From Curtobacterium sp. 'Ferrero' (lineage in GTDB: Bacteria; Actinomycetota; Actinomycetes; Actinomycetales; Microbacteriaceae), in contig NZ_NXIA01000006.1 in assembly GCF_002412165.1 (NCBI RefSeq), forward strand, positions 82,502 to 146,501: a stretch of 64,000 nt of DNA, in the 5' to 3' direction. Shown piece by piece: positions 19,797 to 28,580 of the stretch. Positions within the stretch are counted from its first letter, which is position 1; the number at the start of each line of letters is the position of its first letter. A program made the position numbers and the translations under genes. Below the pieces are notes generated by a model that was given only the letters and a program-made list of their open reading frames with translations, was not told where the DNA came from and made no database searches.

Positions 19797-20675
19797 GTGA
19801 GCACGAACCCGACGACCAACCCCGGAGCCGGCGCGACCACCATCGGTCCGACGGGTCGGCCCGTGCGGGCGTTCGCGGTCCCCGAGGAGCTCGACGGTCA
19901 CGGTCCGGCCCGGATCATCGCGCTCTGCAACCAGAAGGGCGGCGTCGGCAAGACGACGACCTCGATCAACCTCGGCGCCGCGCTCGCGGAGTACGGGCGG
20001 AAGGTCCTCGCCGTCGACTTCGACCCGCAGGGCGCACTGTCCGCCGGGCTCGGCGTCCGGACGCACGACATCCCGACCGTCTACGACCTGCTGATGGGGT
20101 CGGTGAAGGACCCGCGCGAGGTCATCCAGCCGACCAACATGCCGTACCTCGACGTCATCCCGGCGAACATCGACCTGTCCGCTGCCGAGGTGCACCTGGT
20201 CAACGAGGTCGCCCGCGAGCAGATCCTGGCGAGCGTGCTGCGGAAGGTGTCGAACGACTACGACGTCATCCTCGTCGACTGCCAGCCGTCGCTCGGACTC
20301 CTCACCGTCAACGCCCTGACCGCGGCGCACGGCGTCCTGATCCCGCTCGAGTGTGAGTTCTTCGCGCTGCGCGGGGTCGCGCTCCTCATCGAGACGATCG
20401 ACAAGGTGCGCGATCGGCTCAACCCGGCGCTGACGCTCGACGGCATCCTCGCGACGATGTACGACTCGCGGACCCTGCACTCGCGTGAGGTCATGGAGCG
20501 CGTCGTGGACACGTTCGACGACCGGGTGCTCGACACCGTCATCGGACGGACCGTGAAGTTCCCGGACGCCACGGTGTCGGCGCGACCGATCACGCAGACC
20601 GCGCCCGACCACGCCGCCGCGCACGCGTACCGGCAGCTCGCACGGGAGCTCGTCGAGCGTGGCGCCGTCGCCTGA
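19797..20675 (+). CDS. ParA family ATPase of the scpAB operon
   Basis: A 292-residue deviant Walker ATPase (KGGVGKTTTS, residues 47-56) of the MinD/ParA group, with FDPQGALSAGLG and VDCQPSLGLLT. It lies in front of scpA and scpB, the usual site of a second ParA-like gene in actinobacteria, distinct from the origin-proximal parAB pair. A role in chromosome segregation or condensin loading is inferred from that position. The C-terminus overlaps scpA by 17 bp. Confidence 0.9.
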   Translation: MSTNPTTNPGAGATTIGPTGRPVRAFAVPEELDGHGPARIIALCNQKGGVGKTTTSINLGAALAEYGRKVLAVDFDPQGALSAGLGVRTHDIPTVYDLLMGSVKDPREVIQPTNMPYLDVIPANIDLSAAEVHLVNEVAREQILASVLRKVSNDYDVILVDCQPSLGLLTVNALTAAHGVLIPLECEFFALRGVALLIETIDKVRDRLNPALTLDGILATMYDSRTLHSREVMERVVDTFDDRVLDTVIGRTVKFPDATVSARPITQTAPDHAAAHAYRQLARELVERGAVA

Positions 20676-21513
20676 TCCGGCAAGCGCCGCCAACGCAGCC
20701 GACGTGCCGGTCGGCACCCAGACCGTCCCGGGGTTCCGCGTCCGACTGTCGAACTTCGACGGGCCGTTCGACCTGCTCCTGTCGCTCATCACGAAGCACG
20801 AGCTCGACATCACCGAGGTGTCCCTGGGCGCGGTGACGGGGGAGTTCATCGCGTACGTGCGCCAGGCCGAGTCCGCCGACGAGCTCGACGAGGCGAGCGA
20901 GTTCCTCGTCGTGGCGGCCACCCTGCTCGACCTGAAGATCGCCGGCCTCCTGCCGCAGGGGGAGCTCGTCGACGCCGAGGACGTGGCACTGCTCGAGGCG
21001 CGCGACCTGCTGTTCGCCCGACTGCTGCAGTACCGCGCCTTCAAGCAGGCGGCCGACTGGTTCGGTTCCCGGTGGGTGGAGGAGTCGCGGCGACACGTGC
21101 GGCGGGTCCGGCTCGAGGAGCGGTTCCGTGCGCGCACCCCCGAGCTCGTCTGGACGCTCTCGCTGCAGGACTTCGCCGCGCTCGCGACCCTGGCGTTCGC
21201 ACCGCGCGAGATCCCCACCGTCGGGTTGGACCACCTGCACGCACCGCTCGTCAGCATCCGGGAGCAGGCCGCGATCGTCGTCTCGATCCTCCGCACCCGG
21301 GCGGACGAGGACGTCTCGTTCCGTGAACTGGTGGCCGGGGTCCACGAGACGGGTATCGTGGTGGCTCGTTTCCTCGCGATCCTCGAGCTGTACCGCAACG
21401 CGTCCATCACGTTCGAGCAGGTCGAACCGCTCGGGGAACTGCTGCTGCGGTGGACCGCCGAGGACTGGTCCGACGAGAGCCTCGCCAACCTGGGAGCCGA
21501 CTATGACGGATGA
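20659..21513 (+). CDS. scpA: Segregation and condensation protein A
   Basis: A 284-residue kleisin subunit that bridges the two SMC heads. The N-terminal kleisin motif FDGPFDLLLSLITKHELDI is strongly conserved, followed by the helical ScpA core; a winged-helix region lies at the C-terminus. GTG 20659 overlaps parA; GTG 20704 is an alternative start that removes a low-complexity leader. The stop lies 8 nt inside scpB. Confidence 0.95.
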   Translation: MAPSPDPASAANAADVPVGTQTVPGFRVRLSNFDGPFDLLLSLITKHELDITEVSLGAVTGEFIAYVRQAESADELDEASEFLVVAATLLDLKIAGLLPQGELVDAEDVALLEARDLLFARLLQYRAFKQAADWFGSRWVEESRRHVRRVRLEERFRARTPELVWTLSLQDFAALATLAFAPREIPTVGLDHLHAPLVSIREQAAIVVSILRTRADEDVSFRELVAGVHETGIVVARFLAILELYRNASITFEQVEPLGELLLRWTAEDWSDESLANLGADYDG

Positions 21514-22183
21514 CGCGCACGCGCACGACTCGTCGAGCGCCGAACCCGGCGGCGCGGAGGAGCTGGCGGACGCCCGGGCGATCGAGCAGTCGATGCACCA
21601 CGCTGCGCCGGCCCAGCCGGTCGACCGGCAGCTCGAGGCCATCCTCATGATCGCCGACGAGCCGCAGTCCCTCGTGGCGCTCGGTGCCGCCGTCGGTGCG
21701 CCCGTCCCTGCCGTCCGGCAGGCGATCGAGCGGCTCGTCGCGGACTTCGACGGCGTCGACGGGACCGTCCGCCGCGGCTTCGAACTCCGCGAGGTCGGCG
21801 GCGGCTGGCGGTTCTACGTCCGGCAGGAGCTCGACGACGTCGTCGAGCAGTTCGTCGAGCAGGAGCGCCCCTCCCGGCTGTCCCAGGCGGCGCTGGAGAC
21901 CCTCGCGGTGGTCGCCTACAAGCAGCCGATCACCCGCTCGCAGATCGCGTCGATCCGGGCGGTGAACGTCGACGGGGTCGTCCGGACACTCGTCGCGCGC
22001 GGCCTCATCGAGGAGTCGTTCACGGACGCCGAGACCGGCGCCATCAACTACGTCACGTCCGACCTGCTCCTGCAGCAGCTCGGCATCAACTCGCTCGACG
22101 AGCTGCCGCTCATCTCGCCCCTCCTGGACGACGGTGCGGACGGCTTCGGGCAGAACGAAGGGATCCCCGATGGCCGCGCATGA
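21503..22183 (+). CDS. scpB: Segregation and condensation protein B
   Basis: A 226-residue protein with two winged-helix domains that binds ScpA in the SMC complex. The conserved segment RPSRLSQAALETLAVVAYKQPITRSQIASIRAVNVDGVV and the following domain (VARGLIEE...YVTSDLLLQQLGI) are present. A variable acidic/Ala-rich N-terminus (about 35 residues) precedes it. ATG 21503 overlaps the scpA end by 11 bp, and the stop lies inside rluB, so the operon is tightly coupled. Confidence 0.95.
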   Translation: MTDDAHAHDSSSAEPGGAEELADARAIEQSMHHAAPAQPVDRQLEAILMIADEPQSLVALGAAVGAPVPAVRQAIERLVADFDGVDGTVRRGFELREVGGGWRFYVRQELDDVVEQFVEQERPSRLSQAALETLAVVAYKQPITRSQIASIRAVNVDGVVRTLVARGLIEESFTDAETGAINYVTSDLLLQQLGINSLDELPLISPLLDDGADGFGQNEGIPDGRA

Positions 22184-23990
22184 TGAAGAACGACGAGGCG
22201 GCCCGCGGGGCGGGTCCGGTCGGACTGGAGGCCCGTCCCGCGACCGCAGCGCCGGCTCCGGTCGGTCGGGTGGCCGCTTCGGCGGCGGGGGCCGCGACGA
22301 GCGTGGCCGGGAGGAGCGCGGCCGGGACGAGCGCGGCGACCGCGGTGGGTACCGCGGTCGCGACGAGCGTGGTGGCCGAAGCGGGTACGAGCGGCGCGAC
22401 GACCGGGGTGCATCCGGCGGGTTCCGCGGGCGTGACGACCGTGGGTCGTCGAGCGGGTTCCGCGGGCGCGACGACCGGACCGGCGGTGGTCGCGGTCGGT
22501 TCGTGAGCCGAGACGACGACCGCCGGCAGGGCGACCGCGGCGGGTTCGTCCGTCGCGATGACGACCGTGGTGGGTTCCGCGGGCGTGACGATCGTCGGGA
22601 CGGTGGCGACCGCGGTGGGTACCGCGGACGTGACGACCGTCGCGACGGAGCGGAGCGCGGTGGGTACCGCGGGCGTGACGACCGCCGTGACGACCGCCGT
22701 GACGGTGGCGACCGCGGTGGGTACCGCGGGCGTGACGACCGCCGGGACGGAGCGGACCGCGGTGGGTACCGCGGTCGTGACGACCGTCGGGACGGCGCGG
22801 ACCGCGGTGGGTACCGCGGGCGTGACGACCGCCGTGACGGTGGCGACCGTGGCGGGTTCCGCGGGCGTGACGACCGTCGCGACGACCGGCGGGCAGCACC
22901 CCGTCGTGACGACGACCGACGCCGCGACCCGGCCCGCGAGGACCGCCGCACCCCGGACGGACGCCCCAGCACGGTGTGGCACAACGGCCGCCGGTACGTC
23001 GGCGGTACGACGACGGCGCGCAACGCCGACCGCCCGCGTGGTGCCGACCAGCGCGCCGGCGCACGGCGCTCCGACGGTCCGCGCGGCGTGGACCGGAACA
23101 CGACCCCGCGCCCCGCGGGCGCCCGCGACGAGCACGGGCAGCCGCTGGAGGGCACGCCCGAGCGGCCCATCATCCCGGACTGGGACGCGCCGGACGCGAC
23201 GGCGACCGCCGGGGCCGAGCCGTCCCTCCAGGCCGACGGCGAGCGTCTGCAGAAGGTGATCGCCGCGGCGGGCGTGGCGTCTCGTCGCGTCGCGGAGAAC
23301 CTCATCGTCGAGGGCCGGGTGACGGTGAACGGCACGGTCGTCGAGGAACTCGGGCGGCGTGTGGACCCGGACGTCGACGAGGTCGCCGTCGACGGCGTGC
23401 CCGTGCAGACCGACACGTCGAAGCGGTACGTCCTGCTGAACAAGCCGGTCGGCATCGTGTCGAGCCTGCAGGACGAGCGGGGGCGTCGCGACCTGTCCGA
23501 GTTCGTCGACCGCTACGAGGAACGCCTGTTCAACGTCGGGCGGCTCGATGCGGAGACATCCGGGCTGCTCGTGCTGACGAACGACGGGGACCTCGCGCAC
23601 GTGCTCGCGCACCCGTCGTTCGGCGTGACGAAGACCTACATCGCCAAGGTGGAGGGGAACGTGAACCCGGCGACCGTCCAGCGGCTGCTCGACGGTGTGG
23701 AACTCGAGGACGGGCCGATCGCTGCCGACAAGGTACGGCTGCTCGAGTCCGCGCGCGGCGAGTCGCTCGTCGAGGTCACACTGCACTCGGGTCGGAACCG
23801 GATCGTCCGCCGCATGCTCGACGAGGTCGGACACCCCGTCCTCGAACTCGTCCGACGGTCCTTCGGGCCGCTGCAGCTCGGGAACCTGCCGATCGGCAAG
23901 ACCCGTGAGCTGACGACGGTGGAGCTCGGGAAGCTGCTCGCCATCGCGCGGGACCACGGGCCGGAGGTGGTCGCGCAGACGGACGAGTGA
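22170..23990 (+). CDS. rluB: 23S rRNA pseudouridine synthase RluB with long RG/RD-repeat N-terminus
   Basis: A 606-residue protein. Its C-terminal third is a standard RluB/RsuA enzyme: S4 domain from about residue 355 (LQKVIAAAGVASRR), catalytic Asp460 in NVGRLDAETSGLL, and LHSGRNRIVRRMLDEVGHPV. The family modifies U2605 of 23S rRNA. The first ~330 residues are an Arg/Gly/Asp-rich disordered region with 15-residue units of RGGYRGRDDRRDGAD type. Such extensions occur in other actinobacterial RluB proteins and may bind RNA; that is inference. It overlaps scpB by 14 bp, the usual scpA-scpB-rluB layout. Confidence 0.93.
   Translation: MAAHDEERRGGPRGGSGRTGGPSRDRSAGSGRSGGRFGGGGRDERGREERGRDERGDRGGYRGRDERGGRSGYERRDDRGASGGFRGRDDRGSSSGFRGRDDRTGGGRGRFVSRDDDRRQGDRGGFVRRDDDRGGFRGRDDRRDGGDRGGYRGRDDRRDGAERGGYRGRDDRRDDRRDGGDRGGYRGRDDRRDGADRGGYRGRDDRRDGADRGGYRGRDDRRDGGDRGGFRGRDDRRDDRRAAPRRDDDRRRDPAREDRRTPDGRPSTVWHNGRRYVGGTTTARNADRPRGADQRAGARRSDGPRGVDRNTTPRPAGARDEHGQPLEGTPERPIIPDWDAPDATATAGAEPSLQADGERLQKVIAAAGVASRRVAENLIVEGRVTVNGTVVEELGRRVDPDVDEVAVDGVPVQTDTSKRYVLLNKPVGIVSSLQDERGRRDLSEFVDRYEERLFNVGRLDAETSGLLVLTNDGDLAHVLAHPSFGVTKTYIAKVEGNVNPATVQRLLDGVELEDGPIAADKVRLLESARGESLVEVTLHSGRNRIVRRMLDEVGHPVLELVRRSFGPLQLGNLPIGKTRELTTVELGKLLAIARDHGPEVVAQTDE
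22560..22905 (+). repeat. 45-bp tandem repeats inside rluB
   Basis: Units around GACCGCGGTGGGTACCGCGG recur with a 45-bp period, with 12-bp insertions at two places, and encode RGGYRGRDDRRDG(A/G)D. Six or more copies are visible. Confidence 0.85.
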
Positions 23991-24002
23991 GTCGCCGCCC
24001 GG

Positions 24003-24082
24003 CATTTGCATCGCGCATCGCATATATTCAAGAATGCAACATATCGTTGGCCTGCTCCGTCAACCAACGAAAGTGAAGCAAG
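24003..24082 (+). promoter_or_regulatory. AT-rich upstream region of the Ig-like protein gene
   Basis: About 80 bp with ATTTGCAT, CATATATTC and ATGCAACATAT, very different from the surrounding GC content. TATATT at 24023-24028 is a possible -10, but no -35 is correctly spaced. TTGCAT (24006) and ATGCAA (24034) form an inverted repeat that could be an operator. Confidence 0.4.
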
Positions 24083-26422
24083 ATGACGCAACGAAGGCGA
24101 TTCCTCGTGGGGGCCGGTGCCGCCGCGACGGTCGCGGCGGTGATCGGGTCCGGGTTCGTGGCCTCCGGTGCCGCGGTGGCCGTCGACTCGGACGTCCCGC
24201 GCGAGGCGATCCCGCAGAGAGGCATCACGCTCTCCGCGCAGAACGCCGCCGGCAAGACGATCGCGTGGACGGGGAACTCGGGCACCAACGTCGACCTCCG
24301 TGAGTACGACACGCGTGCGCAGGCCGTCGCGGCAGGGCTCACGTCGTTCCGGGCCGCAGTCGACGGCAACGGCTTCGTGAAGTTCATCACCGAGCGGACC
24401 GGGGAGTGCCTGACCGTCACGACCGACGGCGTCCGGGCCGGGGTCTCCGTGAGTGCCTTCTCCTGCCGCAGCTCGACCTCCAACTTCTCCGTCGACGACG
24501 GCCGCATCGTCTCGCCGTACGGGTGGAGCCTGCAGAACGAGCGCATCACGCTGCGCAACCAGCCGAAGGCCGCGTTCGCGTTCACCGCGGGCACCGGGGC
24601 CGACTTCGGCGTCCAGCTCCAGTACCGGGACGCGGTGCCCGCCACCGAGTTCGAGGTGACGCCCCCGGCGACCACCGACCCGAACGACCGTGCGCGGGTG
24701 TCGGGTCACGCGACGCCGAACAGCTTCGTCGAGATCCACGACGGACTCGGGACGCTCCTCAACGTCGGTCAGGTCGGGACCGACGCCGACGGGAACTGGA
24801 GCGCGGTCATCAACGGGCCCCAGCGCGGCACGTTCGAGCAGGACATCCTCGTCTCGGTGAGCAACGGGACGGGCCTCGTCCAGCGCAGCCGCGGCACCGT
24901 GACCTACGGGCAGGGTGTCTCCGCCACCGCGGGTGAAGCGCCCGTCGCCGCCGACGGCACGGCACTGGTCCGCGGCCACGGCGACGCCGGCGCCCGCGTC
25001 CGGGTGCTCCAGGGCGGCTCGGCCGACCCGGTCACCGTGGCAGCCGACGGCACGTGGTCACTCCGGGTCACGCCCTCGAAGGCGCGGAGCGCGTCGACGG
25101 TCGTGGTCGAGATGACCGGCGTCGGCGGGGCGCAGACCGTGGTGCCCGTCGAACTCGACTCGGTCGAGCTCGACCCCGACGTCGTCTTCCCCGCGGACGC
25201 CGCCGAGTCGGCCTACGTCGAGGGTGAGGCGCCCGCCGGCGCCGACGTCGCGGTGCTCGACCAGGACGGGGCCGAGGTCGGCACGGGCCGGGTGCCCGCG
25301 AACGGCCACTTCGAGGTCGACATCGACCCCGCGGACACCGCCGGCAAGGTGGCCCGCACCGTCGTGCTGCGCCAGGGTGGCGCCGAGATCGCCCGTCAGG
25401 ACGCCGTGGTCGACTACGGTGCCCCGGTCCGGATCACGTCCCCGTCGGACGGCGCGGACGTCACGCCGTCCACGGTCGTCCGGGGGACGGGCGAGCCCGG
25501 TGCCGAGGTGACCCTCGAGCTCGGCGACCGCACGCTCTCGACGGAGGTCGGGGCGGACGGCACGTGGTCGGGGCGCTTCGAGGACGCCGGTCGACGTCCG
25601 TTCGCGCTGACGAGCCCTGCGGACGTGACCTTCATGGACCGCAGCAAGCCCGCGATCACGGGCACGGGCACGCCCGGGGCGACGGTGCGGTTCCAGCCGC
25701 ACGGGACCGACCCGAGTGACGCCGTCGACACCACCGTCGACGAGGGCGGCACCTGGCGCATCGCCGGTGCGGACCTCCCCGTCCAGCAGTTCGACGGCGA
25801 CCGGGGTGCCGAGTACGACGCCCTCGTCGTCCACCAGCCGGGTGCCTCCGCCCAGCAGGCGACCGTGCACCTCGAGGGACGACTGGACCCGCTGCGCGTG
25901 ACGAGCCCCGAGCAGGGCTCGACGGTCGTCGCGGACCGCGGGTTCGTGACGTTCACGGGGACCGGCACCCCGGGCGACGAGATCGTCACCCGTGGTTCCG
26001 GCAACGGCCCCGTCTCGAGCACCGTCGTCCGCGCCGACGGCACCTGGACGATCCGCGACGTCGTCTTCGCCGCCGGCGAGCACACCGCCAGGATCGTCGG
26101 CCACGGCGCCACCGCGGACGTCACCTTCACGGTCGGGTCCGACACCGGCTCGGACCTGACGGTGATCGAGCCGACCGACGGCAGCACCGTGACGCCGGAC
26201 GACGACTTCGTGAACCCCGGCGTGCACTTCCGCGGGACCGGAGCACCGGGCGCCTACGGTGCCGTCGTCGACCTCCGCAGCGGTGCGATCCACGGCTTCA
26301 CCGTCGACGCGTTCGGCGGTTGGAGCAGGAACGTCCCGCTGCTCGCCGGCGAGTCACGGGTGCGGGTGATCGACAACGTCAACGCGCCGGTCGAGCTGAC
26401 CGTCACGACCGTGTACCCCTGA
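24083..26422 (+). CDS. Secreted multi-domain Ig-like repeat protein (Tat signal)
   Basis: A 779-residue exported protein. The N-terminus TQRRRFLVGAGAAATVAAV contains an RRxFL twin-arginine motif and a hydrophobic stretch ending near AVA (about residue 33). A region with a possible ricin-like or beta-trefoil pattern (about 35-190) precedes five or six Ig-like/CarboxypepD_reg-like modules marked by repeated G(T/E)(G/P)xPGAxV and ADGTW motifs (about 195-779). There is no LPxTG or transmembrane anchor. Role unknown; adhesion or polymer binding is possible. It sits between rluB and tyrA and has an unusually AT-rich upstream region (24003-24082). Confidence 0.75.
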   Translation: MTQRRRFLVGAGAAATVAAVIGSGFVASGAAVAVDSDVPREAIPQRGITLSAQNAAGKTIAWTGNSGTNVDLREYDTRAQAVAAGLTSFRAAVDGNGFVKFITERTGECLTVTTDGVRAGVSVSAFSCRSSTSNFSVDDGRIVSPYGWSLQNERITLRNQPKAAFAFTAGTGADFGVQLQYRDAVPATEFEVTPPATTDPNDRARVSGHATPNSFVEIHDGLGTLLNVGQVGTDADGNWSAVINGPQRGTFEQDILVSVSNGTGLVQRSRGTVTYGQGVSATAGEAPVAADGTALVRGHGDAGARVRVLQGGSADPVTVAADGTWSLRVTPSKARSASTVVVEMTGVGGAQTVVPVELDSVELDPDVVFPADAAESAYVEGEAPAGADVAVLDQDGAEVGTGRVPANGHFEVDIDPADTAGKVARTVVLRQGGAEIARQDAVVDYGAPVRITSPSDGADVTPSTVVRGTGEPGAEVTLELGDRTLSTEVGADGTWSGRFEDAGRRPFALTSPADVTFMDRSKPAITGTGTPGATVRFQPHGTDPSDAVDTTVDEGGTWRIAGADLPVQQFDGDRGAEYDALVVHQPGASAQQATVHLEGRLDPLRVTSPEQGSTVVADRGFVTFTGTGTPGDEIVTRGSGNGPVSSTVVRADGTWTIRDVVFAAGEHTARIVGHGATADVTFTVGSDTGSDLTVIEPTDGSTVTPDDDFVNPGVHFRGTGAPGAYGAVVDLRSGAIHGFTVDAFGGWSRNVPLLAGESRVRVIDNVNAPVELTVTTVYP

Positions 26423-26463
26423 CACCGGCTCCCCGACGCCGGGCTCCGCGCTCGGCACGTCAC

Positions 26464-26502
26464 CGACCGCCCTCGCCGCACCGCGACGGGGGCGGTCGTG
26501 TT
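26464..26502 (+). terminator. Terminator after the Ig-like protein gene
   Basis: CGACCGCCC (26464-26472) pairs with GGGCGGTCG (26490-26498), followed by TGTTT. Confidence 0.75.
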
Positions 26503-26534
26503 TCGTCGACCACGAGCCAGGACCGCGTGATCGG

Positions 26535-26540
26535 TAGGCT
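26535..26540 (+). promoter_or_regulatory. -10 element of tyrA, leaderless type
   Basis: TAGGCT ends 6 nt before GTG 26547. Confidence 0.6.
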
Positions 26541-26546
26541 TGCCGA

Positions 26547-27671
26547 GTGACCGACGCCCCCGCCCCGCTCGACGAACCGGACATCGACCGGCGACTCCGC
26601 GGACCCGTCCGGATCGTCGGTGCCGGGCTGCTCGGCGCCTCGATCGGCCTGGCGTTGCGCGAGAAGGGTGTCGACGTCGCCCTCGACGACGTCTCGCCCG
26701 CGGCGCTGGCGCTCGCCGTGGACTACGGTGCCGGGCGTCGGCCCGCAGACGATGACGCTCCCGAGCTCGTCGTCGTCGCGGTGCCGCCGGACGTCGTCGC
26801 GACCGTGGTGGAGCGTGAGCTCGGAGCGTTCCCAGACGCCGTCGTCACGGACGTCGCGAGCGTGAAGTCGGGGCCGCTCGCGGCACTCCGGGCCTCGGGT
26901 GCGGACGTCTCCCGCTACATCGGTTCGCACCCGATGGCGGGGCGCGAGCGCAGCGGGCCGACCGCGGCACGCGCCGACCTGTTCGTCGGACAGCCGTGGG
27001 TCATCGCCGGGCACGACGGCGTCTCCTACCAGCGGGCCGCGGTGGTCGAGGACCTCGCGCTCGACGTCGGCGCGACGGTGGTCCCGATGGACCCGGAGTC
27101 GCACGACCTCGCAGTGGCGTACGTCTCGCACACCCCACAGCTCGTGTCGACGCTCATGGCGGCTCGGCTCCGGGACGCCCCCGACGGGTCGCTCGGCCTG
27201 GCCGGTGGCGGGGTGCGGGACGTCACCCGGATCGCGGCGAGCGACCCCGGGCTGTGGGTGCAGATCATCGGGGCGAACGCGGAACGCATCCGGCCGGTGC
27301 TCGCCGACCTCCGCGACGACCTCGACCGGGTGCTCGCCGCACTCGACGACCCGCACGGACAGGGCTCGCCGCGGGCGATCGCCGAGGCCATCGCCGCCGG
27401 CAACCGCGGGGTCGAGCGGCTGCCGGGCAAGCACGGCACCACCAAGCGCTTCGCCCGGGTGGTCGTCCTCGTCGACGACACCCCCGGGCAGATCGCCGCG
27501 CTCCTCACGTTCATCGGGGAGATCGGCATCAACCTCGAGGACATGCGCCTCGAGCACTCACCGGGCGCGCAGATCGGCATCGTCGAGGTGTCGGTCGTGC
27601 CCGAGCAGGAACAGCGACTCGTCGAGGAACTCGAGGGTCGCGGATGGAGGATCGCAGCAGCATGGGCCTGA
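26547..27671 (+). CDS. tyrA: Prephenate dehydrogenase with ACT domain
   Basis: A 374-residue NAD(P)-dependent dehydrogenase making 4-hydroxyphenylpyruvate for tyrosine. The Rossmann motif VGAGLLGAS is at residues 24-32. The catalytic region has [11 protein letters not shown] and the conserved histidine in [10 protein letters not shown]. An ACT regulatory domain (about 300-374, [21 protein letters not shown]) suggests feedback control by an aromatic amino acid. The end overlaps cmk by 10 bp. The tyrA-cmk-der order is common in actinobacteria. Confidence 0.92.
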   Translation: MTDAPAPLDEPDIDRRLRGPVRIVGAGLLGASIGLALREKGVDVALDDVSPAALALAVDYGAGRRPADDDAPELVVVAVPPDVVATVVERELGAFPDAVVTDVASVKSGPLAALRASGADVSRYIGSHPMAGRERSGPTAARADLFVGQPWVIAGHDGVSYQRAAVVEDLALDVGATVVPMDPESHDLAVAYVSHTPQLVSTLMAARLRDAPDGSLGLAGGGVRDVTRIAASDPGLWVQIIGANAERIRPVLADLRDDLDRVLAALDDPHGQGSPRAIAEAIAAGNRGVERLPGKHGTTKRFARVVVLVDDTPGQIAALLTFIGEIGINLEDMRLEHSPGAQIGIVEVSVVPEQEQRLVEELEGRGWRIAAAWA

Positions 27672-28540
27672 ACGACGACACGAACCGAGCCGCGCAGGAC
27701 TCCGGTGTCACCGGCGGTCCGGACGGACCCGACACGGGCCTCCCGACGCCGGGCGACCCGTCCGGCCCGATCGGGGGCGGTGACGTCGCCGGCGGTCTCG
27801 ACGGCCAGGGCGGCGGCGAACCGGGCTCCACGAGTGCGCCGATCCCGGCCGGACTGCCCGACGGCGCCTTCGTCGCGAAGTTCGTCATCGCGGTCGACGG
27901 CCCCGCGGGCAGCGGCAAGTCGAGCGTGTCCCGCGCCGCGGCCCGGGCGCTCGGCTTCGGCTACCAGGACACCGGGGCCGCCTACCGTGCCCTGGCGTGG
28001 CACGCCCTGCAGCAGCAGGTCGACCTCGACGATGCCGCGGCCGTCCTGGTGAGCTGGGACACGTTCGACTACGAGATCGGCACCGACCCCGACGACTACT
28101 TCGTCCGGGTGAACGGCACCGACGTCACCGAGGCGATCCGCACGCCCGAGGTCACGGCCGCGGTCGCGCACATCGCCAAGCTCCCCGAGGTCCGGCAGCG
28201 CCTGGTGCAGCTCTTCCGGCAGGTGATGCGCCGCACCGACGCGCGGGGCATCATCACCGAGGGGCGCGACATCACCACCGTCGTCGCACCCGACGCCGAG
28301 GTCCGCATCCTGCTCACGGCGGACGAGTCGGTTAGGATGGCCAGGCGCTCGGCCGAGGTCACGACCCAGTCGGCCGCCGAGACCTCCGCAGCACTCGCCC
28401 GTCGAGACGCCGCGGACGCGAAGGTCGTCGACTTCATGAACGCCGCGGACGGCGTCACGACGCTCGACTCCACCGACCTCGACTTCGACCAGACCGTGCA
28501 GGCGGTCGTCGAGCTGGCCCGAAGCACGGCCACGAACTGA
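27662..28540 (+). CDS. cmk: Cytidylate kinase
   Basis: A 292-residue (d)CMP kinase. Walker A GPAGSGKS is at residues 80-87, and the CMP-binding region [21 protein letters not shown] and the lid with [10 protein letters not shown] follow. Residues 1-70 are a Gly/Pro/Asp-rich extension absent from standard Cmk; ATG 27662 is kept because it overlaps the tyrA end, but a later start is possible. der follows 40 bp downstream. Confidence 0.92.
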   Translation: MGLNDDTNRAAQDSGVTGGPDGPDTGLPTPGDPSGPIGGGDVAGGLDGQGGGEPGSTSAPIPAGLPDGAFVAKFVIAVDGPAGSGKSSVSRAAARALGFGYQDTGAAYRALAWHALQQQVDLDDAAAVLVSWDTFDYEIGTDPDDYFVRVNGTDVTEAIRTPEVTAAVAHIAKLPEVRQRLVQLFRQVMRRTDARGIITEGRDITTVVAPDAEVRILLTADESVRMARRSAEVTTQSAAETSAALARRDAADAKVVDFMNAADGVTTLDSTDLDFDQTVQAVVELARSTATN

Positions 28541-28580
28541 TCACCCGCGGCCACCGCGCCGCACGCGAGGAACCCACACC

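Noticed and set aside
22560..22905. CRISPR-like regularity
   Set aside because: Units are contiguous, coding, and have no unique spacers; no cas genes.
22558..23259. Plus-strand frame giving a Val/Thr/Ala repeat protein within the rluB repeats
   Set aside because: It is the alternative frame of the 45-bp RGG-type repeats, created by the same period; rluB continues through it to its catalytic domain.
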